Source: Deroplatys truncata (taxonomy: Eukaryota; Arthropoda; Insecta; Mantodea; Mantidae). Taken from it: a stretch of DNA of 64,000 bases. Of this stretch, positions 11,255-22,744 are shown piece by piece (the first letter of the stretch is position 1; every line of letters begins with the position of its first letter). Both the position numbers and the translations under genes were made by a program. Below the pieces are notes generated by a model, which worked only from the letters and a program-made list of their open reading frames with translations, was not told the origin of the DNA and made no database searches. The DNA is taken from contig CM060975.1 of NCBI GenBank assembly GCA_030765065.1, forward strand, positions 202,840,007 to 202,904,006, in the 5' to 3' direction.

Positions 11255-11745
11255 AGAAAGAGGTGGTTCCGAAGTTAAGTGTGAGGCTCGCATTCAGGAG
11301 GTCTTGGGATTGATTCCCGTAGGATTAGCCACTCTATCTATGAGTTTTTTCGTGGTTTCCCCTGGTCAGGATGCTAATGCCGGGGTGATTCCCCTTATAC
11401 CACGAATTTTCTGCCATTTATTTCCTTCCATCTGTTTCAGAGTTGTGGGACTAGGCGACGGCGGTTGGTGTGTTGCGACAGCGGTGGAATTTGTGCTATG
11501 GAAAGATTACTCCCTGGCTCTTGACGGGACAGCTGGGGCCCCCTTCTTCCTGGGAGTATGTCGCTTATTGCAGGGACCTCCAGGTTGCGGGTGGCTGGTC
11601 GGCGCCAGGATTGGTGTCATGTTGGAATCATAAGGAGCCTCATCCTAACTAGCGCACATCGTCGTCAGGAAGTAATTGCCCTTTAGGCCTCCTCTTCATT
11701 CCCTCCTCCCAGGGGCCTCGTTGGAAGCACAAAGGGCCCACTATG
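11255..11745 (+). mobile_element. SINE-B copy 3
   Basis: Head AGGTGGTTCCGAAGTTAAGT with the box A region and GTGAGGCTCGCATTCAGGAG, a decayed box B (GGGATTGATTCCC), then TTTTTTCGTGGTTTCCCC, ACCACGAATTTTCTGCC, GTTTCAGAGTTGTGGGACTA and a tail with GCGCACATCGTCGTCAGG. The apparent open frames over it are products of its GC-rich body. Confidence 0.8.
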
Positions 11746-11749
11746 GCCT

Positions 11750-13420
11750 ATGTGTGGTACTGTGCTCCGTCTAACTATGGGGGAAGTGGCCACTTCCATA
11801 GTTAAGATACCAAGGGTTGCAGTTTCGATTCCTTGTATGAGCAAGGTGGATTTTTCACTTACAAGGAGACATGGTATAGGGTGAACTTAGTTCTATAGAT
11901 ATTTGTGAAAAGGTGGCAGATAGATTTCACACTTAAGTGGTCGAGGTTGACAGTATGCTGACCACATGTCACCCGTTTTACTGACCATGATGCCTTGTGC
12001 GGACGAAGTCAGATAATACAGCGCCAAGTAGGCCAAGCGTGGCGCAAACGACTTCCTTCCGCGAGTCACCAAATATGCAACACGCACTGCATCACTCAGC
12101 AGCATGTGAAAATCAAAGGGACGTTTGTAGAGAGGGAACGGCGCCTACGAGTCAAAATGACTCGCGAGTCACGTTTTCGCTACCTCTGCAGTGGGCAATG
12201 GTTCACTCAGGCTGATGCACGAAGGAGAGGAACGGAGTTTGGAATTACTATGACTTAGAGACAAGACCATTTTTAATTCTCCATTAGTTAACGTATAAGA
12301 TGCATTACTAACCCTAAACTGAAGTCAGTTACTTAGTATCCTAAAAAACGCAGAAAAATAGCGAAAATATCACTAGCTCTACTCAGATAACCAATTACTA
12401 CTTGACTCCACAAAAAGAACTACAATTTTTGCTTTCACACTTTCAAATAGGAACTCTCTAACCTCCCTATCTTGTTACAACAGAGATTATATTTCGTTCC
12501 TTTCTGTAAAGGGAATTTTATACTCCGTTTAACTGCTTTTGTTATTATTTTATAACAAGTAATAGTCGTTTTAACTTTAGTCTTTTTTCGCATACATGCT
12601 AATAACGAGTCTGTCTGAAACTGCAATATAATAGTGCAGCTTGTGGCTGAAGTGGAATTTTATTTACGATAGAAAGATTTTCATCACACAAGTATTGAGC
12701 GTTCCACAAGTTACGTGCATGACTTTGTTTAAAGCATAACAAAAATTCACAATAAACATCAAAAATCAAAATATATTGTGAGATTCACGTTTAGGGCCTG
12801 TATTGAACATAAACGATTGAATAGCACACAAGGTATATATTCACGTTTGGAAAGAAATTCTACAGTTTTGATAAAGCAACTAAGTTTAACTAAGAAAAAC
12901 ATATCACAACATTTAAAACAAATTCTGTTCAGCTAAAAAGTTCAAAATTAGAAAAAACATGCCACTATTTCAAAAGTTCTAGTACTGCTAAGAATTAATA
13001 TTCCCAGATTTTGTCACTGAGTTATGGCATAAAGTGAGCTTTATTTCGTCAACTAGAATATTTTGAATATCATTAGTAGCAGTAGTAGATTTGATTAGTA
13101 GTTATACAGTTAAATATTTGGTTGAATTCTTAAACAAATGTTGGGTAATTTTTTTTAAAAATTTATAGCAGTGGTGATTTTAATTGTAACTTAAAACTTC
13201 TAGTTCACAACAGAGCTTGTTCCTTAATCATTAAAATGATGTACGAATGAAGTATTTAGTCCATTGTTTAGTATAGCTTTTGTTGTTTTGAAGATTGCAA
13301 AGGGTAAAGATTTTAATTTTTTGAAAAAATAAGTTTAACATTAAGATGTTATTCAGTATGACAAACTCCTTACTTTAAAATTTAAATTGCTGAGAGAAAT
13401 ATTTAAATCATATTTTACTT
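11750..13420. other. Unannotated; possible tRNA-like remnant near 11790
   Basis: Around 11785-11870 there is a weak tRNA-like pattern (GTTAAGATACC, then GTTTCGATTCC), perhaps a decayed SINE head. A GC-richer patch at 11990-12240 has overlapping open frames but no recognisable protein. From 12260 on the DNA is AT-rich and featureless to me. Confidence 0.45.
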
Positions 13421-13423
13421 AAA

Positions 13424-13654
13424 TCATATTAAAGTATTAAAACCATCACTGTCAGAATTAGGACTGTCAACCCATTCAATCTTAGAATTAGAAGCAGTGG
13501 GTTTATCGGTATTCACTGTCTGTTTATCAGTATTCATTTTCTGAACACTTTCACTGCTGCCACTGCACTGTTTAGTGTGTCTATTGCCACGAAACTTCCT
13601 CTGAATAAACGTTAGTTTTGTTACCCATTTTAACCTACAATTATTTGCAAAATG
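13424..13654 (-). CDS. Coding-like fragment, possible transposon protein exon
   Basis: On the minus strand a stop-free frame of about 76 codons shows coding-like, hydrophilic composition. A basic patch RKFRGNRHTKQ is followed by a Ser/Thr-rich stretch (CSGSSESVQK) and an acidic end (WVDSPNSDSDG). There is no start codon near its beginning; an AG at about 13638 could be a splice acceptor, but its pyrimidine tract is poor. The basic patch reminds me of the N-terminal segment of arthropod Mutator-like transposases, but that is from memory and unproven. It may equally be chance. No neighbouring exon was found. Confidence 0.3.
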   Translation of the reverse strand, partial: HFANNCRLKWVTKLTFIQRKFRGNRHTKQCSGSSESVQKMNTDKQTVNTDKPTASNSKIEWVDSPNSDSDGFNTLI

Positions 13655-14323
13655 CTAACAGACCTGAAATTTGTTTGTAAACAAACCATGCCTCCAAGGA
13701 GTGGTGTGTCAAGGCTCCTATAAATCCTGAAATACTTTATCTATTGCATTTGTTCTTAGTTTCATTTGTTGAAAGCATGAAAAAATATTTGCAGAAGCCA
13801 CGTTGCTTGAAGGAGGGACATTTGGATCAGAAAAAAGGACAGGAACGAGGCACAAAATATGCTGCCACGTACAACTTTCTGAAATCTAGGAGTGTACCAG
13901 TGTACGCAGAGCACAATTTAAATCCATTTTATTCCGTTTAAGTATCAAAGTATTTGAATAAATCTTACATCATTTTAAACAGGAAGGACTGTGGTTTCAT
14001 AAAACAGCAAAAACAAAGTTTGAAATGTTTAAGTAAAACAACTTTTTAAATATGAATACATACCTTAGACTAGGTAATTTCTTGTTTAAGACATGACTTT
14101 GAAAAATCTGTAATTCTCGCACTTGAAACTGTTTTGTTCCGGTTTGTTATGGTTTTTTTGTTTTGTGTTGTTTGTACCATGTATATTCCGCCTTTAATAT
14201 CGAAGTTCATATCAGCGGTTTTGCCTTTGGAACAAGTGCCTATTGGAAATGACGTTCTCTCAACTATGGTGTTAATCTTTTGATTTTTATTTTGGGTTTT
14301 CTTTCTAAACATCACACGCACGC

Positions 14324-14324
<1 letters not shown>

Positions 14325-14363
<39 letters not shown>
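14325..14363. repeat. (CA)n microsatellite at a SINE tail
   Basis: About 18 CA repeats directly adjoining the 3' tail of the minus-strand SINE-E copy, which suggests that the SINE tail seeded the microsatellite. Confidence 0.9.
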
Positions 14364-14365
<2 letters not shown>

Positions 14366-14369
14366 TTAC

Positions 14370-14515
14370 AATCTCGCTCATGCTTCCAGACTCCAGCGAG
14401 GATGGGGAAACATCCTGACAGAAGGAAAATTTTCACCCACCAGCCGGGAATCGAACCCGGAACCTCTGGATTTGGAGACTAACATGCTAACCACCAGACC
14501 GCAGTGATAGTCGCT
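14370..14515 (-). mobile_element. SINE-E copy, tRNA-derived
   Basis: On the minus strand: CTGCGGTCTGGTGGTTAGCA (box A-like), then box B GGTTCGATTCC and CGGCTGGTGGGTGAAAATTT, followed by TCTGTCAGGATGTTTCCCC and the CA tail. The post-box-B block resembles that of the SINE at 19428-19725. The cloverleaf anticodon arm is not intact, so this is a SINE head and not a tRNA gene. Confidence 0.7.
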
Positions 14516-14519
14516 ATGT

Positions 14520-15774
14520 TCTTTGTTGTGGTTGTGAGCAAACAGATTTAAAGACTCCAAGAGAGCAGAAGATAACCATCTGACTGGGCCTTACTGGCAC
14601 GAAATATTAGTCGTAGCTAGAAATGTGGCTCTACAAAAGGTACCATTTCTCAAACTACATGAATATCTTATGATGCTATTTCTTCATGTGGTCAAGATTG
14701 TCGCCCAGACGTTCAAATACGAATACCGGATGAAAGGAGTGTTAATATAATTCCTTTCTTCTATCTTTAAAATATTTTTTGGAAAACAATTTCAAATGCA
14801 GGGACATTTGGCAAAAGCGAGGTGGGGTAGAGGAATTGTGCTTTAAGGGTGAGCGCAGCCCCGCCGCAGAATAGAATGTGCGCTCTTTTTGAAACCTCCC
14901 TGCGAAGTTGTTGCTGCATTGTGGGAATGATATTAACTTTACTGCTGGTATTTAATTCCCAAGACAAGTCTTTTACAAATTTTCGGCGAGAACTTTATTG
15001 TCCTTCATTGATTGAATGAAACAATAACAATAATAAAGGTTTTGACTTAAAGGTTTATTCTTACTTACAGTAAAAACATCAGTAGGTACATTACTTTATA
15101 ACCACCAGATAAAAAGAAGTTTAAATGCTTACCAAAGAATTCGGTGAAAAAAAGGTATTTTATTTAAATTTTTAGGAGCTGAAATAAACCAAATTAAGCT
15201 ATGTTATTTAAACTTTTAATAAACGACAAAAATATTATCTTTATTTAAGCATCCAATAAAGCAACGTAAAATGCTGGCAAACCTTTATACCGAGGATATG
15301 AACACATAGACTAAATAACTTGATAAGCATAAATTAATTTTTTATTAGCTTATTGACACTGTTTAGCTACTATGATTCTTAGCGTCCCATTCTATATTGG
15401 GCATGAAAGACCGACAATTTTGCTCAGAGGCCTCTTTATCAGGCTTAAGGTTCTTTTATGTGCCCTTAATCTATGACGGACCAAGCATAAATTAAGATTT
15501 GCACAAAACAAAAAGACTAAATTGTGGCAAAACGAGGTGCTGAAATAAGAGTTCTTGTGTTAAATATTAATATAGTCTTCGAATTACGTAGAATCACCTC
15601 CTAAGAGGACTCTCCAAGTTTTCCATCTGGCTTAGTTCCAGACACTCTGCACTTGATTTTTGCTGTCACTCAGCCTTCTACTATTAGTACGGTTATTTTG
15701 TAAGACAATTGTGAAGATGTGATAGTGGATTATAGAATGTGAATGATAAAATTCTCTAATGGGATGGTTTTGTT

Positions 15775-15824
<50 letters not shown>

Positions 15825-16560
15825 GTATCAAGGTTTAAAATTCAAGGATGTCCCGACCTCGAGTATATTATAGCGGTTATTCCACCAATTCTTTAAGCAG
15901 TCTTCCTGAATTTGCATATCCTCTCATATATAATGGAGAAGTTATCTGTGGGAATGCATTTGCTTCCATGTTTAGCACATTGGTTAACCTGAAATAATGC
16001 ATAAAGTTAGTTGACAGAAACTTTATTTTTACACTCAATTTAATCAATATCTTTCAGAGTAATATCTTTGTTGTTTAATGACTGCTTCCCTACTTGTGGT
16101 AGTCTTTGAATTCCATTTAATTTTTCGAAGTTTAACTTTCAACTGTATTGCGATCATTTAACGCTATAAAAGGCTAACTTTATAGCGAATTCGGGGAACA
16201 CTCAACTCATATCCGGAAGGTAAGCAGGTTGAGGGAGCGTTTACCCATTATAATCGCAATCTCCATTATTGCCGAAATGCGCCAGTTACTATTGTGGAGA
16301 AGCAGCAACCTGTCTCTTATAAGCGCTCTTAAAATGTAGCATACTTATAAAATGAATATACCATATTCAAAAGGCTAACTTTTCACCAACCATTCGTCTA
16401 TCTTCTTTCAAAACACTGACAGCAGTGACACTGAGCAAAGTCTGTACATGATACTACAGAAATACAAAGTATGTTACTGCATAACAGTGGAATTCCTACT
16501 ACAGTCTACAGAAAGTGAAACACACCCTTGTCGAAGCAATGATACATTTCTTTCGATGTA
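14520..16560. other. Mostly unannotated; SINE-F-like block and AAT microsatellite
   Basis: Two items stand out. At about 15340-15490 the blocks TAGCTACTATGATTCTTAGC and TTTGCTCAGAGGCCTCTTTA match the minus-strand SINE-F fragment at 48660-48790. At 15774-15824 there is an (AAT)n microsatellite of about 17 units. The remainder shows nothing I can support. Confidence 0.6.
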
Positions 16561-16567
16561 CGTAAGT

Positions 16568-17565
16568 TGAGACAGTATTTTTAACACTTAAATGATTTTA
16601 GTCAAATTATATAATATGTAAATTCAATAACAGCCCGCCTTGAAGCAATATGTGTATGTAATAATTTGTAAAATGTATGTAACAGTCATTTCATATGCTT
16701 ATATTATTGTAAACATGTTCAATAATGTTATGTGAATGCATTACGTAATTTAATAATGTAGGAGCTGTGAGAAATAGGTCAAAAGTTGCTAACAATTAGG
16801 TAACAATGAGGTAACATTGAGGCAATAATGAGTAAGGAAGTTTACATGCTACTAGTCATTATAAGAGCAGCAATAATGTAAATTTTGAGACAGTTTAAAA
16901 ATAGCCAATCAACAACCAGAAAAAGCTTTAGTTAAATGAAGGTATTCTATTGGAGTAGGAATAGCCAATCAGAGACTTGAAATACAGAAATTTACAAGTT
17001 TAGTCGGTTGAAATCAGTTAAGTTGCCTCCAAACAGTGCTCATAACCAGACGTGTTGCTTCTAGACAGTGCTCATAACCAGACGCGAGATGTGTCCTCGA
17101 GAAATTAATTACGTATTCGTGTGAGACGAAAATAAGTTTACGTGTTAAAAAGTGCAAGTATTAAATAAAAGAATCTCACAGCTCTCTCTATATCAGTGAA
17201 GTGTTATTTAAATCGTTTCAAGTATTAATAAAAGGAGTGAAGTAAAATAATACATTCTTGTCGCATCACGCCCTGCCAAGATATTCATGTCTCTAAAATA
17301 ATACTGACGCAGCCGAGGCAAACATAAATATTAAATGTTTAAAGAAACGGTTTAATTACAAAGTTAATATTCTTTTTAAAGTTGGGGCAAAGGCCACCTA
17401 AAAATACATTTGGGGCGAAGACTATCGGAAACTGTTTACTATACGTGTGGTTGCAACGAATTTTAAATTCGGCTCCCCAACAGTTGAAATATAATACAAC
17501 TCCTACTTCAAATCGGCTTTTCATACGTAGCAGCAACAACGTAAAGACAATAACTACTTCAAATT
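16568..17565 (+). mobile_element. LTR-like repeat copy 2
   Basis: Starts TTGAGACAGTATTTTTAACA and follows copy 1 colinearly: CAGCCCGCCTTGAAGCAATA, the GAGCTGTGAGA / TCTCACAGCTC inverted pair (about 16765 and 17175), CATCACGCCCTGCCAAGATA, GCAGCCGAGGCAAACATAAA, and two units of the GGGGCAAAGG motif at about 17383-17430. Similarity fades at about 17565. It contains a small internal duplication (CAGTGCTCATAACCAGACG twice near 17035-17085). No target duplication is obvious. Confidence 0.75.
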
Positions 17566-17936
17566 TATGTTTGATCTCAGTCAGATATGTGATCTGGCAT
17601 GTGCAATGGTACTTCTTCGGGAATCGCCCTCGTATTGATCTGTTTTGTTGTTTAACGTTTAGCTTCTCTCATGTATTTTTGAGTTTTGCTTTTTTCCAGG
17701 ACATTGACACCACAATTACTCCATAGAATTTTAAATCTGTGTTGCTATGTAACACTCTCATTATAGTTCTACTAGCACCTGCTAACTTATCCCTATCAAG
17801 GCCCACTGTAAACACCTTATAGCTAGAATTCATACCTTATTCTACTAATGTTCCTTACAAAGAATCTTTGTCAGCATGGGCCTCTTCCCACAACTCTCTT
17901 AAATGCAATATTTCTAAATGACAGTCAGCTGTTTTA

Positions 17937-18601
17937 AGCTCCTTGTACACGATCAAATTTTGTCAAATTGACTGTTTTACAACACTTTCCAAGAGTTGTC
18001 ACAACTTTTCTTGTCAAATTGCTTCCAATGCGACCATTAACAGTGCGACACGAAATCTGCAACATGACTGAAAGTGAAAAGTAAACAAAATAGCTACCTG
18101 GGCAAGGGATGTTATATGCGAAAGCTGGTCATGTCATTACGTCATGGGCTCGTTGATTACCACAAAATGAAAGCGAGAGCATGTGAAGAAATTACCGGGC
18201 AGCTTTCCGAAGTGTACAATAATGTATTAATGCAATGTTGTATAATGTAGTTAATATATCAAGTCGTGTTATTCCCAATGTATTCTTTAATCGCAATCTG
18301 ATTTCATGGGCTATAATGCGTGAAAATGCTATGCAATATTACTCAGAGAGCAATATTTTATTGCAAATTGTTATATCGTGACGCTAATAGCAATTTACTT
18401 TGTACATTATAAATTATCGATGTGTTCTGAAGAGTTTAAGTTTGCCAGAGACACAACGTGTAAATACACAAGCATATATTGTCAAGTCTTGCCAGTTCTT
18501 GTCAAGTCTTGTCCAATCTTGTCAAATATTGAAAAACGTTTGACAATTTTTCTTGTAAACTCTTGAATTAAAAAAAGAAGTTTGATCATGTACAAGAGGC
18601 T
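17937..18601. mobile_element. TTA-flanked MITE with subterminal repeats
   Basis: The ends form an imperfect inverted repeat: AGCTCCTTGTACACGATCAA on the left, and AGCCTCTTGTACATGATCAA when the right end is read in reverse. Each end is flanked by TTA (17934-17936 and 18602-18604), the target-site size and sequence expected for PIF/Harbinger-type elements. Both subterminal regions are packed with variants of TTGTCAAATTG / CTTGTCAAGTC, which could be transposase binding sites. No transposase is encoded, so it is non-autonomous. Confidence 0.7.
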
Positions 18602-19201
18602 TTAGTACATATAATCATGTTTATTTCAGACTGGCTGTGTGTCAGTTGAAGGTTGCAAAGTAAAATCAGATTTGGTAAAAAACAAAGCAACGCTCGTGGG
18701 TTGGGCCGATTATATGGGTTCGTGCACTATACTTTTTCGTTTCTGATTCAATCTTGCAACTGCTATTGTCGTTTACAGTTCCGTTTCTTTAGAAAATAAT
18801 GACTGATGGCTAGCAAAGAGTGCAGTACTTAACTCCCTATTATTTCAATGTTTATAATGCTTCATCCAAGTCGTACTTTAGTGTTCCAGTTACAAGTTCG
18901 TACACATCAATTCATTAAAGCATTCCAGAAATAAGTAAATCGATTTTGTTTTACGACGGCTTTATTAGAGTAGCAAAAGAAACCAGATTCACAGAATTTA
19001 TTGAAATACTTTTACACCAGCGTTACAATTACAGAAATTGAACATAGTAACTAATAGTGAAATATTATAGGACACATTTAACAGAAATTACCTTATTAGA
19101 AATCCTCCTTGCGGATGATTATTTAACATTTGAAATCAGGCTACTTACTCGTGCAACCTTTGTTAATGAGTGCACCATCTCTAATACTAAAAACAAAATA
19201 A

Positions 19202-19850
19202 TCTGGTATGTTACATTCACATGACTTCTCTACCCTCTGTTACCTATAGTGGGTATACAAACTATGTATATTCGTTATAGATACAGAGGGAACAGCGATT
19301 CTCAAATGTTTAAGAACTACACGCTATACACTGGCCTTAAAATTCCATAATGTTTCCACGCAATCGCGAGAAACAACTGAACGTTGAAAGGTCTTTAAAG
19401 ATTGACTAAGTAATGAACAATTCGAGCCACGTAGCTCAGTCGGTAGAGCACGTGTCTGTTGTGATAGGGGTCCCGGGTTCGATTCCCGGCTGGGGTGGGT
19501 GGGAATTTTTCTCTAGTCAAGATTAATCCTTATAGTCCCCGTAGTCTGAAAGTATAAATGAGAGTGTGTGTGATCTAATGATTAAAAACCAAAGTGCAAG
19601 AAACCCAACGACAAGAGTTACACGAGTTAACACCATTGCCAATAGGCAATAAGTGCCAAAGGAAAGGCCGCCATAAGACTAAAGCAGTTAAAGGCGGGGT
19701 AAAAATGGAACTAAATATATGGAGCTATTAATAACGAATATCTCGGAAATTGCTGATAACACAAAAAAGTTATTTGAAATAAATTGTTTGCTTTAGAGAT
19801 CTACATTTCTTGTGTAGTAGGTAATCCGAAAGATACATTTATTCATGGTT
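19202..19850 (-). repeat. R1b subfamily copy, interrupted by a SINE
   Basis: Starts TCTGGTATGTTACATTCACA and shares GTTATAGATACAGAGGGAAC and TTTAAGAACTACACG with the R1b copy at 56824-57647. After the SINE insertion it resumes at TAACGAATATCTCGGAAATT and TCTACATTTCTTGTGTAGTA. The second half of R1 is missing or diverged. Confidence 0.7.
19428..19725 (+). mobile_element. SINE-E-like element nested in R1b
   Basis: Contains an intact pair of polymerase III boxes: TAGCTCAGTCGG (box A) and GGTTCGATTCC (box B). The D and T stems pair well, but the anticodon stem and acceptor stem do not, so a functional tRNA gene is unlikely. The body continues GGGTGGGTGGGAATTTTTCT and AGTCAAGATTAATCC to AAGGCCGCCATAAGACTAAA. 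R1b sequence resumes immediately after it, which places its boundaries to within a few bases. Confidence 0.75.
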
Positions 19851-20019
19851 TAAGCATTTACATTAGCAGTAAAATAAAATTCACTTTTAGCGAAATTAAA
19901 TTATAGTTATTATTATATAACTGTCCTTACAAACACAAGAATATACCCTAGTGAAGAGTCGGTTGCTGGAAACTGAGCTATACGTATTTTAAAACATTGA
20001 AAATACACCGTAAAGCCGG

Positions 20020-21055
20020 GGTTTTGTTGGAGTTGTTTATTTAGCTCCACGTATGGAAGCCAATTTGAAGTAGAATTGTTCTTTACGTTGTTTGCTGCTA
20101 CGTTTGAAAAACCGATTTGAAGTAGTTTGTATTGAAGGAGTTGTATTATATTTCAACTGTTGGGGAACTGAACTTGCGGTAGTTCAACCGCACGTATAGT
20201 AAACAGTTTCCGGTAGCCTTCGCCCCAAATGTACTTTCAGGTGGCCTTTGCAACAAGTTTAAAAAAATATTAACTTTGTAATTTGACTGTTTCTTTAAGT
20301 ATTAAATATTTATGTTTGCCTCGGCTGCGTCAGTATTTATTTTAGAGACATTGATATCTTGGCAGGGCGTGATGCGACAAGAATGTAGGCTTACACAGAT
20401 TTTAAGTTTTAATTCACTCCATTTTATTAATCCTTGACACAAATTAAATAGCACTTCACTGATATCGAGAGCTGTGAGATTCTTTTATTTAATACTTGCA
20501 TGTTTTAACACGTATACTATTTTTGTCTCACACGAATAGGTATTAAATCTCTCAAGGACATACAAGCAACCAGTTACTAACACTGTCCGCAGGCAACTGA
20601 ATAGATTTCAACCGTCTAAACTTGTAAATTTCTGCATTTCAAGTCGCTGATTTTCTATTTTTAATCCAATAGAATACCTGCATTTAACTAAAGCTTTTTA
20701 TGGTTGTTGATTAGCTATTTTTTATAAACTGTCACTAAAATTACATTAATGCTTCCAAGAATCACAAATAACATTTAAACTCTCAAACTCATTACTGCCT
20801 CAAGGTTACCTCATTGTTACCTCATTGTTAGCAACGTTTAACTTATTATTCTCACAGCTCCCACATTATTAAATTACGTAATATATTCACATAACATTAT
20901 TGCACATGGATACAACAATATAAGCATATGTAATGACTGTTAAATACATTTTACAAATTATTACATACACATATTGCTTCAAGGCGGGCTGTTATTGAAT
21001 TTACATATTATATAATTAGACTGAAATTATTTAAGTGTTAAAAATACTGCCTCAA
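20020..21055 (-). mobile_element. LTR-like repeat copy 3, with CCGG target duplication
   Basis: Reverse-oriented copy ending AATACTGCCTCAA and flanked by CCGG on both sides (20016-20019 and 21056-21059). It has the GAGCTGTGAGA / TCTCACAGCTC pair at about 20469 and 20853, the GGCCTTTGC / GCCTTCGCCCC tandem units at about 20212-20262, and TTAGCTCCACGTATGGAAGC near its low-coordinate end, a variant of the primer-binding-site-like motif in copy 1. Confidence 0.75.
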
Positions 21056-21059
21056 CCGG

Positions 21060-21920
21060 ACAAATAAAATAAAGTAAAAGATTAGCAAAATTATTACAAG
21101 TAACACACTGTATTTTCCAACAATAACTAAGTAAAGGAAAATTTCGCCAAACATCACTTCTGGCAAGCTTGGCAGATACGTATACCACCAACTGATTTAA
21201 TCAGCGCGGTAAATTCAAATCGGGCAACTCCAAGTTACAGCATCCGAGACTACAGATCATTGAGAACTTCAACATCGATCCAGAGATCAACCCACCCACT
21301 TTGGGGATGTAAGCGGCAAGCAAACCAGTTCAAAACAATTGTATAACTGAAATGCATTTTTGTGTGTTTAAGATTCCATGGTAGAAGAAATTGCGTTATT
21401 GTATAGATGGTTTCAGGAGAGAGCTTCAAACTAGTGAACCGAAGTCAGATCATTATCACAGAATAGAAGAAAGAAAGTAATTGTAAATCTGTAAGTTAAT
21501 GTTAAGTTATGTTTTTTTATTTAGGTTTGAAGATTTTATTTTAAGGGTTTAAATAAGTAAAGTTAATAAGGGAATTAAAACCTTTATACAATAAATTATA
21601 TTTATTATGAATAATTATTGGAAAGTGATTTGAAGGTGGATTTAATTGTAACTTTATGAAGTTTCTTAAAATGATTCCAAAACAGAAAGGTCATTACGCC
21701 CTTCAAAAAACTTTCGTACCTGTACCTGTACCCTAATTTTCTCATTTTGAATATAGAAACATTTATCTCCAGAAACATCTACACGTTTCTAAATGTACTG
21801 GTGGCAAAAATTTGTGATGAGGTACTGAAAAACTTATGCTACGATAAGACAAATGCTCAAAAATATTGATAACTGGTACAAAAGTAGTGTAAGGTTTGAA
21901 CGCTTGGGTAAACAAAAAAA
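21060..21920. other. Unannotated stretch
   Basis: No repeat, RNA or protein signal recognised between LTR-like copy 3 and the next R1 copy. Confidence 0.5.
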
Positions 21921-21921
21921 A

Positions 21922-22737
21922 TCTGATGTGTTACACTCACATGGCTTTCTCTAATCTTGTACAAACAATTTTTAAAAACGCTTTTCGAACTATTAAGATA
22001 AACATTTGCAGAAATTTACTGCTAATTTTCTTCTAGGTGCAAAGGGGATATGGTGGGCTTTAAGAGATAGTCAAATCTTTTAAGAGCTGGTTGCTATGTG
22101 GAGCATTCCATTCTCTTTGCACGTCCAGGACATAAAAAAGAAGAAGAAAAAAAAGAATAACGAATTCCCATTTGAGAAAAAGTGTAAGCATTGGAAAATT
22201 CAAACAAATAACAAGGAATATCTCGGAAATGGTTCACTCCACAAAAAAGTGTATATGGCGTAAATTATCTGATTTAACGAGATATACATTTTTTGTGTGG
22301 TAAAAGTTTGTTTATTTCTTACGGTTTACCAGTTTACCATTCAGAATGAAGAGGACCTTTGGGGACATTCCCAGAAAATTCAAGATATGCATTTAATTTG
22401 CCATGAAACTATCTTAAACATATAATATTTTAATCAATATCGTTTGAGCCATTTTTTTTAGAAAATAAAAATTTCGAGAAATGTTCCATGCAAAAGGTAG
22501 TCTGGGGTGGGGGATTTTCTTGAAAATCTTCGTGTCGAATCTTTTAAAGATACTGAGCCTAAATACCAAGTTTGGTTTTATGCAACTTTGCGTTTTTGAT
22601 TTATGCTGTTCACAGACACGGACATAGACCTTTTTGTAAAAGCGTTTTTTTATTTAGGGGACATCAAAACATGTATTTCCGGTGAAATATTGGCATCAAA
22701 TTTTTGGGTAGAATGCAATACTTCCCCTACTTAATCA
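21922..22737 (-). repeat. R1 copy, near full length, without microsatellite
   Basis: Starts TCTGATGTGTTACACTCACA and runs through GAGATAAACATTTGCAGAAA, GGTGCAAAGGGGATATGGTG, GAATATCTCGGAAATGG and AGTCTGGGGTGGGGGATTTT. It ends in GGTGAAATATTGGCATCAAA and CAATACTTCCCCTACTTA. At the usual microsatellite position there is only TTCACAGACACGGACATAGA, so the CA tract has not expanded in this copy. Confidence 0.85.
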
Positions 22738-22744
22738 CTATTTT

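Noticed and set aside
15774-15824. CRISPR-like or other structured array
   Set aside because: It is a plain AAT microsatellite; no direct-repeat plus spacer pattern exists anywhere in the window.
19428-19500. Functional tRNA gene
   Set aside because: Boxes A and B and the D and T stems are good, but the acceptor and anticodon stems do not pair, and a SINE body follows.
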